This document shows, in pieces, positions 24,241-34,755 of a stretch of DNA of 64,000 nt. Source of the stretch: Prostheceraeus crozeri (Eukaryota; Platyhelminthes; Polycladida; Euryleptidae); contig CAJQUW010002095.1 of NCBI GenBank assembly GCA_907163375.1, forward strand, positions 744,001-808,000, written 5' to 3'. The notes below the pieces were generated by a model that saw only the letters and a program-made list of their open reading frames with translations, had not been told where the DNA came from and ran no database searches. Position 1 is the first letter of the stretch. Every line of letters starts with the position of its first letter. A program made the translations under genes and the position numbers.

Positions 24241-25611
24241 TTTTTTAGAGTGCAGGCACTACTAGTGAGCAGTAGTAGTGAATTTCCGGATTTTCGAATA
24301 TAATAAGCGCTGCGGAATTCGGTTCCCATATTTTCCGTCTGAATGGCAAGGACTCCAGGTTAACCAGCTTTCATTGCAATAAATGCCATTGAGAAATATT
24401 TCAAAATAGACAAAATAGATGAGATGTTCCATTCGTTTCAAATCTACCTGAATTTGCTGATCTTATCAGCATGTGAAGTCAGTTTCAATCGGTTCGAGTC
24501 CAAAAAATCGGCCTGCTTTCAAGTTTGCTTATAGCACAAGTGCAGCTTATACAAGTTATACACACTACCTTTAGATTTCAAAGTGTTCTTCCTCTTTTCT
24601 GTCGTTGGCCTGTAACGGCCCTGGATAAAGAAAAGTCGTCCTATGGACAACTCTACGATGTTAATACTGACTCTAATCATGGAGAGAAAATTCGTGTTGT
24701 GATTCTCTTCATCACCATTTTGCTTTATCAAACGAATTACTCTTTCAATCCTGAGGCAGAAGGGATGAAATAATTGGGTTTCATCCCAACACATCGAATC
24801 ACGAGAGAAAATGAAAGGTTTTGATCATATTCTCGAGGAGACAATGAGCTGTATATAAAGATAAATCATCTCTATATCGAAATATTGCTTGTTCCTTTGA
24901 AAATTCTCGTGGGATCTCTGGAATGCATGACTGAAAGACGAATGCGCATTCTACGAAACGTAAATTTTCCTCACAGAAGCACGCCATTGTGTTCTGTGTT
25001 GGTTCTAAGGCTTCCATGAATTCAATTTCCTTTGATTGTATTATTGAACTAAATTGTAGATTCTAACTCACAAGCAACTTCCTAACGCTCGTAATGGTGC
25101 TTGAAAAACTGACGTTTACATTCTTTAAATGAACATTTTTTCTTACTCAACTCTAAGAAGAGCAGCGCCCTATCTCTTCACAGAAACAGTGCACTCAGGG
25201 TAAGAGGAACCTTACTCCATAGAGGAACACAGCTTGTCAATTTACCGCCGAAACCCTGCTTCGATTTCTGCATTCGTTGTTGTATTCTAATGATTTGTGA
25301 TAATTATTTTGACAATTTGGGATTTTTTTAATTTCCTCCGACTAGGAAGTTGGGAAAATATGTGATCATCACATTTGTACCAATATGCCAGCAAATCCGG
25401 CGTTTCAATTTTTCATAGGGAAACAGGGCCAATTTATCTCTTAAGATTCCCTAACTGTCATCAGTTAATTTGGGGCCCAAACGCCTCCACTATATTTATA
25501 TCCATGTGCATGGAGTAAGTATATTAGGTAGAGTGGTCACTCCGCATTTATTTAATCCCCATGTGTATACACCTTCGATTTTATTAAATGAACTCGTGTA
25601 GGATACATGTT

Positions 25612-26165
25612 GGATATTGTTACCAAATGTGAGATATGCAAATTTTTGAAGTTTTGAAGAAATTACCACGAAAATGACTGATCATGATAGTAATGCAGAG
25701 GGAATGATAGTATTTTACAGATCCTCCGTGCTGTGACACTCTTAGAGAGGTAAATTTGAAATTCGACAGGTTGCCATTATAAACTTTCATATTCAACTTC
25801 AAGTGTTTTTTCTTTAGCATGACCATATCACATGCAACCTGCCACTGGCAGAGCAAAATCACTTAATCAAAAACCATGGAGTGTCAAAGAAAATGATTTC
25901 AATAAACTTTGAAAGATGTAAGTGGGTCCACATCACTACTCAGATTTAAGAAATGAAACATGAATTTGGTGAATCGTAAAATCACACCGGCAAAAATTGA
26001 ATTAATAACTTGAAATTTCAGCCAAGAAAGCACAATAAGTTCTCGTTTTTTTCATGATGACTTCTATTTTAATGCGGTTCATCAAATTCCCTTGATAATC
26101 AGCCTAATTTCCGCTTAGCTAAGTTGTTTTTATCAAATATTCATTCCTTTTGATATCCAACTTGT
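25612..26165 (-). repeat. Unnamed interspersed repeat, copy 2
   Basis: This is the reverse-complement partner of 1988-2512. It matches from the GTTGGATATCAAAA block (near 26150) through CAGTGGCAGG (near 25845) to the TATCTCACATTTG block (near 25625), with scattered substitutions and small indels. The level of divergence indicates an old family. The function is unknown. Confidence 0.75.
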
Positions 26166-26394
26166 TTCATACTACTTGTAAGAAGCTTCCATGTCGGCAG
26201 TATAAAAATTTGCAAAATTTTGACATTTTTAAAACTGCTCAAATAATTTTTTGGGCCACGGGAACGTAATCTCCGAAAAAAACTGAATCTTTTCATAAAT
26301 TTTTTGCACTGTATACAGATACTTTTTTGAGTCGGCACTCTATCTACTCGTATATATATTCCTATTCTATGTCTATGTTTTTACATCTATTATC

Positions 26395-26790
26395 GATTTA
26401 GTAGAAGCCCCTTCTTTTATGAGAGGACTATTTTCGAAACGATAGGCGTCTCTTTTCGAAGCGGTGGGAGCCTTTTTGTCATTTAGGAGCCTCATTTCGA
26501 CCTGGCAGCGGCCAATCATATTATTGAATAATTCCTTATCCAGTCGGTAAGCCCTGATGGAAGCCCTTCTGTCATTGATGAATCTTATTTCGTGGCGTTC
26601 GGGTCCTATTTTTTATCGGTTGGAAGCATTCCTGTTATTAAGGTTCCTCCCATTTACTATGGAAGGTCGTTATACCTTCTGCCAATTGACTGAAATAGTC
26701 CAAAAAAATCCTCCAGTTTATAAAAGGGCCCGATACGGAAGGTTTAGTGTCCTCCTATTTAGCCTATTCGATAATGTGCTCGGCCCCAAA
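26395..26790. repeat. Degenerate tandem array, period about 20-24 bp
   Basis: Recurrent G-G-x-x-C-C-T or G-G-A-A-G-C starts are spaced about 20-24 bases apart (for example GGAGCCTCATTTCGACC, GGAAGCCCTTCTGTCATTGA, GGGTCCTATTTTTTATCGG, GGAAGCATTCCTGTTATTAA). The units are strongly diverged. The ORF at 26557-26793 lies in this array and is not supported as a gene. Confidence 0.4.
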
Positions 26791-26987
26791 TAATTTCGAA
26801 TTTTGAATGCACATGCGAGTATGAATGCACAAACTTACAAAATTCATCAAAAATTGTATTTACTTGGCACCCATGCACCTATGTGAACTTGTGAACAACA
26901 TCTTCAGTAAATTAGTAAATTTTGAAATGCGATAATCGATCATTCAAGCATAATTTGCTGCTGTATTCCAATCGTTGCTAACTTTAA

Positions 26988-27173
26988 ATCAAGCGCACCA
27001 CAGGACGGGGAAGGCCGAAGAATAAAAAACTTAACTGGGCCGAAACCATGACCACCTTGAATGAATTTCTTCGCACCAACTTAATTGGAAATTTAGAAAC
27101 TTCACCTTGTACGTGCCGTATATGTCGGCCCACCTCTCAATCTGATCATGCAATCAGAAAGAGCTACTCATAA
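26988..27173 (+). other. Short ORF with AT-hook-like motif, probably from a mobile element
   Basis: Sixty-one open codons reading I-K-R-T-T-G-R-G-R-P-K-N-K-K-L-N-W-A-E-T, later ETSPCTCRICRPTSQSDHAI, then a stop. G-R-G-R-P is the AT-hook core, and C-x-C-x-x-C could bind metal. It directly abuts the SINE that begins near 27195. There are no splice sites of quality and no recognised family. A fragment of a transposon-encoded protein is the simplest view. Confidence 0.25.
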
Positions 27174-27194
27174 TGCAAAATATAAAAAATCAGT

Positions 27195-27418
27195 AAATGA
27201 ACCTTGTTTACACTCGGAAGCACATTAGGCACGGAGCCTTTCCTCCATGTGGCCGAGTTGTTGTTTATCTCACGCTCATTCTTTTTGCGCTGAGTGTTTA
27301 GCAAGAATGAAGAGTGCACCTATTTTAAAAGTCTTAGGTATGACCCGACCAGGGTTTGAACCAAAGTCTCCCGGATGCAGAGCGAGCACTCTACCACAAG
27401 GCCACAGCGCCGGTAATG
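27195..27418 (-). mobile_element. tRNA-derived SINE
   Basis: On the minus strand the head reads GGCGCTGTGGCCTTGTGGTA then G-A-G-T-G-C-T-C-G-C (A-box region). It continues to GGTTCAAACCCTGGTCGGGT, a good B-box. The body runs on with CATACCTAAGACTTTTAAAA. The order of A box, B box and unrelated tail fits a tRNA-related SINE. It is not a functional tRNA: no complete cloverleaf and a long tail. Confidence 0.78.
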
Positions 27419-29925
27419 ACTGACTCTGCTCTGAAATACAATACCTTTAATTGCGCTCCTCTCAATATTAATGAAAGTTAGGAATATGCACTTCATCATG
27501 AAATATCGTTTTAAAAGGGAACAGATATAGAGAATACAGTAAAATCTGAAGTACTGCTTCCTCCAGCAAATAATAATTTCAGAAGTACGTTTCTGAAATG
27601 TTGCGAACTTTCATTTGGGATTCCGAACAACTTATTGAAATATCCTCATGACTTTCTGATAAGCAATTAGAATTCGTCTAAAACTACATGTCCCAACATA
27701 ATTACATGTCAACAATGCATTCCATCATCACAAATTTGCAAAGATTTGTACTAACATCGTTGAAAAATAATTTCGACGTTATTCAACGAACTGATTAGAC
27801 CAATATGAGACAATATTATATGAAATGACAAATACTTGAAGGAATTTGAAATGAATGTAAAATTGATTCCAATGTCAATATTCAATGTCAATAACTGATT
27901 GATGAAGCGGTAATTATAGGAAGTTACATTTTTAGATGGAAATTGCATCAACTCATTGTGACTGACAGATATCAAAGTACATACATGTATACTTGCCTTT
28001 CATAGTATAAGCCAGTTATGAGTATCGTAGCGAGTCAAACGAGTTTAGAAATTCTGTCGCGACTTAAATATTTCAAATTTGTTCCAATAATTTACCCGTT
28101 GATCAGGAATGGAAATTTTCGAAACAACAGTGAGTGGCTTTGTAGGTAATTGTGTGAAAACTGTAAAAATTGCCAAAGCCTGGAAGTTTGTATCTGGCAA
28201 AGACTTACTGTCATTGAGCCGCACTGTATGTGACCAAGTTACACAGCATGTACGTGTTATCCACATTTGAGCTGCCTTTAATTCAGTATTGCTGCATTAT
28301 TAATTCAGTTCGTTGATATTGCATATCATGTACTAAATGTTAATGTAAAGAAGTAAAATCCACTTAAATCGACATATCTGAAATTTTGTAATGAAATCCT
28401 ATACAAAGCTCATGTAGCAAGAACAGATTTACCATAACTACATACAGCCGTGTTACGACGGTTCATGTTCAAGTATCAATGCGTCTGCTTTTACACAGTG
28501 CTTTATTAATTGACTTTCTGCTGAAATTTATGCAACAAGTTATTGCTAAAGGAACTTAGTAATCATTACTTCTTGTCAGCGTATTTAGCAATTCAATTTC
28601 AAATGCGCATAATTTCACATTAATGATTAAATTTTTGAATTGGAGAAACTTTTGATAAATCAAAATACACGCACTTCAGCATTTCGGGTCATTTGATTAG
28701 TCAAGATGGACATTTCTAATTTAGCGTATGAAATTGCATTGCATCAACCAATCGTCCACAATCACTAATCGATTGTACCCGATTAGCGATAGTTGCCGGT
28801 ATATCTTATTTCATTATTTATTGTATTCTATTCTATAGTTAAATTTATGCATCATTGTTTCGAAAAGTGCATTTAATTTTTTTAATTTTAATTAGAACTT
28901 GATCTGACTTTTCATTACAGATTGACTTTAATTCAAAGAGAGATGATTTTGATAGATAGAGACACTTTGGTCGATATTTCAAAAGTACTCTCATGGATGT
29001 TAAACTGAAGTAACATCCCTCAATATGAAAGAGTAAAACTATTATTGATTGAAATTCAAAAGCAATTTAGCTTGCATGAACAAAAATAACTATTCAACAC
29101 TTCGAATGGAGGCTAAAACTTAGGAAAATTGATAGTGAATTCCCTTTAATCCCCCATTAGACATTCCCACGAATTGCAGAAGTAAGATAAGTCATGTTTA
29201 CATCGACCCTCAATAAAAATATTCAAAAGATTCACCTTTTTGAAATTTATACAGATGACCGAATAGCACGAAACAGATTTTAGAAAAGTCAAACTTTTTC
29301 AGGTCATTGACTTGTTCAAATTCCTTTCTTTTATCACATTACGTTTGAATGATGATTTTATAGCCGTAGATATATTTCAATCATATTATTTTATACTACT
29401 CATGATTGATGCTTCGACTGCAGTTCAGCTAGATCGTGACCCGTTGCATTTTTCAACTTCCTAACATTCTGAACTTGCTATGTACATGACAAAATGTCAC
29501 AGGCGAAGTGACACGGATTAAAACACGTAATCGAATGAATCTTTCACTTCGAGTTCAGGCATTTCAACTTAACATTCATATATTCAATCGTCACATTCGC
29601 TATGCGATGCACGCGATCCACTGCCAAAACCTCCAAAAGATAAAACGGCCACGATCCGAAGATTGACTCTATCTCAAGTTTATGTAATTATTTTTTCGAG
29701 AGAGAAAGTCGATCGGAAGATTTGAAGGTCAGGGCAATCAAAGAAGACTTCCTTAATTTATTCTATTTTTATGTTCCTCTTCGTTATTCATTCTTCTTCT
29801 TTCGATAGAATGGAAGTCTCATAATTCCTGACAGTGTAAGACAGTTCAAGCAATCCCGTGAGTGACTGAGAAGAACGCAAAAAGCAAGTAATGGACAGAA
29901 ATCTTTGTAGTGATGTCGTACCCGG

Positions 29926-29995
29926 ACATGTCAGGACGTCTGTCATGATCTCGATTCAGGCATTCAAAAGCCATCTTCTTAATTTGTTGCAGTAT
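29926..29995 (-). pseudogene. Protein-kinase subdomain XI-like snippet (tentative)
   Basis: On the minus strand, codons read L-Q-Q-I-K-K-M-A-F-E-C-L-N-R-D-H-D-R-R-P-D-M. The pattern hydrophobic-A-x-x-C-L-x-x-x-x-x-x-R-P-D-M is the usual end of a kinase C-lobe, as in IRAK/Pelle and receptor-type kinases. Possible splice sites (AG near 29999, GT just after the R-P-D-M-S-G codons) are mediocre. No other kinase motif was recognised nearby. It could be a small exon, a pseudogene piece or chance. Confidence 0.3.
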
Positions 29996-31099
29996 CTTCA
30001 AATTACTGAATTTTTGACTTATTTTGTGTTTCAATAGCAACAGATATCAAAATCACAATGTAATTGTAATCAGCACATTTTTTGCGCGTTTGCCACTTTT
30101 GTGTTGGTCTTACTTACTGTACACGTATGACATTCTGCACATCTCAAATGTCGGCAGCATGGAGGCACAACGTAGGCAGCACGATGAACAAATTATGGCT
30201 ATAGATACCTCGGACGTCACCTCATTTATAATTTCAAATGATGTTTAACATTGCAAAATATATACAAATTATAGAAATTTAGGTAGTGCTCAAGATGACT
30301 AATCAGCGTTCCCACAGGCAAACCAGGCAAAGTCAAAATTTCTATTAAATCACGCAAATTGAAAGCTATCATAAAACAATGGAAGAACGAAAATTACATA
30401 TTGTCAAGCACAAATCTCGACACCAGTGAGTCACATGGTAGGTTCGTCAATATAAGATAATTGTTACTACTTCAAATATTTAATTGAAGCAGTCCTAATG
30501 AGGACTGATGACTTTCTCAAATCCGTAGATTTACAATTGAAAATATTGCTGCAGCCGTTGGATTAACCATTAATGCGTGATGCACTATCTGTAGTATAAA
30601 GCTGACAGTATTACTTACGAGTACTTACTGTGAGTAGTGTTGATGTCATGTTGCTATTATTCATGCATTGATTACACAGATGCTTTTGCTGATCAGTGAA
30701 GATGCCAATCACAAATACATTTGTGCTTTTTCTACGAAATATAAAGTAATTAGAATTGATTAAGATGCTAAATCTTGTAAGAAATTGACAAAAATCTCGA
30801 TTTTCAAAAGGCATTTATACTTTATAGTCGAAAATAGGTGAAACTTCAAACCAACAAAATGATCGAAGTAATTACATTTGTAATGTGGATTACAAAACAA
30901 TGCATTTGTCTCATTTTGCATTTTCAAATATTCCGCCTGATTTTCCGCCTATTTTTGTAAAATTTTAGCAGTGAGGTCGGATAGTGAGGCATTTGGTCTA
31001 TTGGGCTTTTCACTGATGGAGGTATTGGGTAAAAGCAGGTGTGTGGCTAGGATATGTTACCAATGTTACTCATATATCCGATATTGACACCGATTAATG

Positions 31100-31990
31100 C
31101 CGAATATTCGGACACATGACCAGGTCGAATGGCTCGCTTTTGCTGTCTATCTGCTTTAGTATTACGGTCACATCTGGTCGTGTATCAAATCGGATGCCCG
31201 CGTACAGTCGGTCCGATTGTATTTCAAATTGACTACCCGGGCTCGTGTAACAAAATTCCCAGGCACGGTCGATCCGTAATAGGTCTCACCTTTTGTTGTA
31301 TGGATAAGCTTACTTTTCATGTATCTGTCTCAACATCTAGCCTAAAGCCTTACGTGTCGCATCAGATACTGCAAGCAGTGTCGATTTTCTCCCTGCATTT
31401 AACTTAATTTCCACTTGTTCAAATAACAGTGATTCGACGAGTTCATTGCAGCATGGTTGAAGCGGCAACATAAAGGAAATCAATCGCAAAACGAGTTCAA
31501 AGATTTGGGCTTCCCTTAACGTCTGCAACTTACACACTGACGCCTTGTTGTCTACAGTTCCATTCGTTTTGAGTTCTTTGCACTCAGGGAATTGCCTCAA
31601 CATTCATTCGTGAGTTGACTCTTGTCAACTGTTGCGGCTACATGTTGTGCGTGTGCTGATCTTGACAATCTGGCTAGACACACCGGCGCTGATTGGGAAA
31701 TTTCCCCGAAGTACCCTCATATTATTTCAGATAGTAATTTCGTCACCACTCTTCTCTGACACAGTTCGATTTCGTCCGGTTGTAATCTGTGCTGTGAACA
31801 CTCGGTACAGTCATTTTATTGCGCTTAGCTTTCCTCGTCGTTTTCATTAGTCACTCTCCTATCCGGCATCTCCTCGTTGGACCCGATGACAAGCTAACAT
31901 CATTCCTTCCTTGTCGTTTTCACTCATGTATACATGCGATTCCCTTTCCTACACACATTTACAGACAATAGCGAGGCTAAAGGGAAAAGG
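31100..31990 (-). other. Decayed coding-like patch with raised GC
   Basis: GC content rises clearly over this stretch. The longest minus frame (31337-31603) reads R-Q-F-P-E-C-K-E-L-K-T-N-G-T-V-D-N-K, then LREAQIFELVLRLISFMLPL and E-I-K-L-N-A-G-R-K-S-T-L-L. Neighbouring segments continue in other frames with stops. This is what an old, broken transposon gene or retrocopy looks like. The protein was not identified, and no terminal repeats were found. Confidence 0.3.
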
Positions 31991-32212
31991 GACTGACTGT
32001 TTTGCTATTCGATCCAATTAACTTCGAATGCGATGAATGAGCGCACGCCTCTCTACGTCAAGAAGGTTGACAGAAGTTGAACTCCTGTTATATATCCATA
32101 GGCTGAGCGAAGTGACCATTTTGTGTTAAGTGATTTTCTCTTACATCGTCACCGAATCATTTGTAAACTTCACGGAATAACTCATATTTTTTTTAACTCA
32201 TGTTTTTTGCAG

Positions 32213-32285
32213 CTGGACAATATCAACGCATGCATCTGCCTTCTGGACAATCTCGGGATTAACACCGACGGTCTCAGCGCGCAGG
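32213..32285 (+). CDS. NAV: NAV exon: CH domain, helix with I-N-A-C and G-I-N motifs
   Basis: A 73-nt exon. The acceptor is a T-rich tract ending TTTTTTGCAG (to 32212) and the donor is GTGAGT (32286). It starts on a codon boundary, as the previous exon requires, and encodes LDNINACICLL followed by DNLGINTDGLSAQ, then the first base of the next codon. Vertebrate NAV has IENIDACLNFL and AAKGINIQGLSAE at the same place: N-I-x-A-C, G-I-N and G-L-S-A are all kept. GC content is well above that of the surrounding intron. The exon is isolated by 23.1 kb of intron upstream and 15.4 kb downstream. Confidence 0.87.
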
Positions 32286-34572
32286 GTGAGTTAAATATCT
32301 TTGTTGATGATGATTATGCGGTATTTTAGTTAACGTTCGCGTTGGAAGATTCTGACTGAAAGTAGCATACGAGCACATGTCTAATCTGTGGATACGAGGC
32401 GTCACAGTCCTCAGCCATCGACCGGTTGTGGCCATTGAATTGCTACTTTATCCAAACAAAATGTTAAAATCCTAGATCATTATTGCATCATTGAGGGATT
32501 GCTTGGTAAAAGATATACTGCAATTTTATTTGACCAACATTGTAAAAAAATTAAATTATTTTTTTTATCGAAAAATTCCATCCACGAAAAGTTATTTCCT
32601 GAATTCTAACTGAGGTTATGACACTGCATTCACCGCAGTTGATGAAATTCTATGACCTAAATTCAGTGTCAAGATTTAATTGGTCGTCTGTCAGCTGCTA
32701 GCTCAGGAGATTACGGGATAAAACCAACTTTCAGTAATCTGATAGGATATAGTTCGATAATGATGCGTCATGCGGTTCGTCTTCGTTTACTGTCATACCT
32801 GTAACAGCACATGAAATATTGTGCAATGCCGATACATTAGCAAGCTTACTTCTACAGACAATTGCAAGGAATAAGCCGCGATAAGAAAACAGCAACGGAT
32901 GAAATCAATGTAAAGATAGGTACGTCATGCAGTCCTGGGCCGTTGCCAGGATTTTCGAATGGGGTCCGTCATTACAATTACGTAATTAAGCATTTTATGA
33001 TACCAATTTACATATTCACATGCATGGCTTGATTTTAACAGTATAAACGAGAAAGTTATCAAATAGTAGATACATTATCAAACCAAATCGTATATTTTTT
33101 GGTAATTTTAGTTTAAATTTCAATATTAGGTAGCTACGATATCGTAAATGCGTGTTTGGTTTCAGCACGAAGTATTTTTGTCAAACAATCGATAGCCCTT
33201 TCATGGTTTATTTCATCGCAATTTGATCAATCGATTAGTCTGAGGAAATAGTGATCCAGATAGATCTGAATGCAGTTTTAGTAAAGAACTGATGAATGGC
33301 TCGAGTAAACAACACTAATTAACTTATTGAAGGACCGAACTGACGAAGGAATCTTTTTGTATTGAGTCTCCCATCTCCACGTGTGATCTGCATCACCTGT
33401 GCAATGTGCTGCACGTATTTGACATTAGAAAGCTCAATTAGGGCAGCAAGTCAGTTCAAAATTGATTCGCGTGATGTAAACTTCCCTTAAATCCACATTC
33501 TTTAGAAAATTTCACATTTCAATGGTGCTATAGAATATTCGGTAACTGACTTCTTAACTGTTGCAGTTCGTCTATGCACTTAAACTTGAATTAAGAATTT
33601 CACAATTTAATAGATAGTAAATTATCAAACCAGCAGTCAGAACTCAGCGCAGTGTTGTGATTATTTGCAATTAATTGATTGCAAAATTATCTAATTTTTC
33701 TTTATTATTGAAATTCACTTAATTCTTCAAATCCCTGGTCGGATGCGGAAGTTTCTCATTGCATCAGCCAGGCTATGTTGAAAGACCGGTCGATGCATGA
33801 AAATATGAGATCAAAGATGTACATGTAGATGACGAATACCATTTCCAAAGATACATAAGATAATGAATGGCAGTCATCAAATTGCAGTTAGGATAGCAGA
33901 ACTTGCTCACTTGTACTCATCACTTCAAATCGAAGCTGCTTAGAAATTCGTCGTTTCAGTATTCCTGATTCGTTAAACTTATCGATCAATCTCGTTCTCA
34001 ATGTTCATAAATGATATAATTGACAAACAATTAGGCTGAACATTATTTTTACGAACAATTGATCGTTCTGAATTCCAATTCAATATTTTTGATTAGTTGC
34101 AAATTTTAGTTTCAATTTATTGATTGCAAAATCAGTTTAATTGCGATAGATTATTAATAAGTCATCTCACTTGGCCTGCGATTATGAACATCTAGAATTT
34201 GCCAAATAAAGTTGCACTACTGCTGATCTCTCCTATGATGGTACTTAAAATTAATTCAGTTCAGTTCTTTAAGCTCGATGCCACGAAATTCAATTGTCGA
34301 TTGTCACACTAACATAATATGCCTAGTTCACATTATTTGTCCCGAATTTTGACACAATATCAAATTATTGATAGGTTCGACTATTAAGCAGTGCGTTATC
34401 TATTGCTCCACTAACCTAGCGATGAACTTCTGATTTTGAAATCTATCGAAGTTACAGAATTCTTTCTGTAATTTTCATGGCAAATTTAATGCGTGGCATG
34501 GTGAACGTTACTAAAATGTTGAAATGATTATCCAATGTCCAGAAGAATTTGGCATTTTGTGATCTCCATGGA

Positions 34573-34755
34573 ACGGTGGTTAAGTGCTTGGCTTAGCGAA
34601 CCTTTGGTCCAGAGGTCGGTCCCCGAAAGTGTTATCGGAAGTCGACAGGAAGGACTAAAAGTACCACAACACTCCATAAAAGTCGGACTATATCAGCACC
34701 GTCCAAGCCCCTAGTTTGGGGGAGTAGTTACGTTGAAGCTTCATTCATTTTATTC
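34573..34755 (+). mobile_element. tRNA-like SINE, family 2, copy 1
   Basis: The head is CTCCATGGAACGGTGGTTAA, G-T-G-C-T-T-G-G (A box) and the degraded B-box region is CAGAGGTCGGTCCCC. The tail contains TATCAGCACCGT and GTTACGTTGAAGC. Head and tail both match the reverse complement of about 56655-56815, so these are two copies of one family. Confidence 0.65.

Larger units (their letters stand above)
20904..24252. mobile_element. Foldback-like element (possible): inverted ends with palindromic minisatellites
   Basis: The left end CACTCTTAAAAAAATTGGTTT (20904) and the right end AAACCAAAATTTTTTAGAGTG (ending 24252) are inverse to each other with about three differences. Just inside each lies a block of about 21-bp units built on TTTGGTTTTCTGGAAAACCA. 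This matches the layout of foldback transposons, but the two blocks could equally be two separate one-ended copies about 3 kb apart. The interior holds a pogo-like MITE and a hairpin element and no transposase. Confidence 0.4.
9082..32212 (+). other. NAV intron, 23.1 kb
   Basis: This intron lies between the first two exons found. It holds the Penelope-like element, a LINE tail, the piggyBac derivative, the palindromic minisatellites with a pogo-like MITE and hairpin, repeat copy 2, a SINE and the unassigned coding-like patches listed separately. The stretches 12113-16460, 17061-18370, 19476-20903, 22536-24079, 24253-25611 and 27419-31099 are AT-rich and I see nothing further in them. Confidence 0.8.

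Noticed and set aside
24003-24265. Several overlapping ORFs of about 70 codons on both strands with W-F-S-x-K-P repeats
   Set aside because: They are translations of the palindromic minisatellite; a self-complementary 21-bp unit gives open frames on both strands without any gene.
27330-27418. Possible functional tRNA gene (good B box)
   Set aside because: No complete cloverleaf or discriminator end, and the sequence continues into a SINE body.
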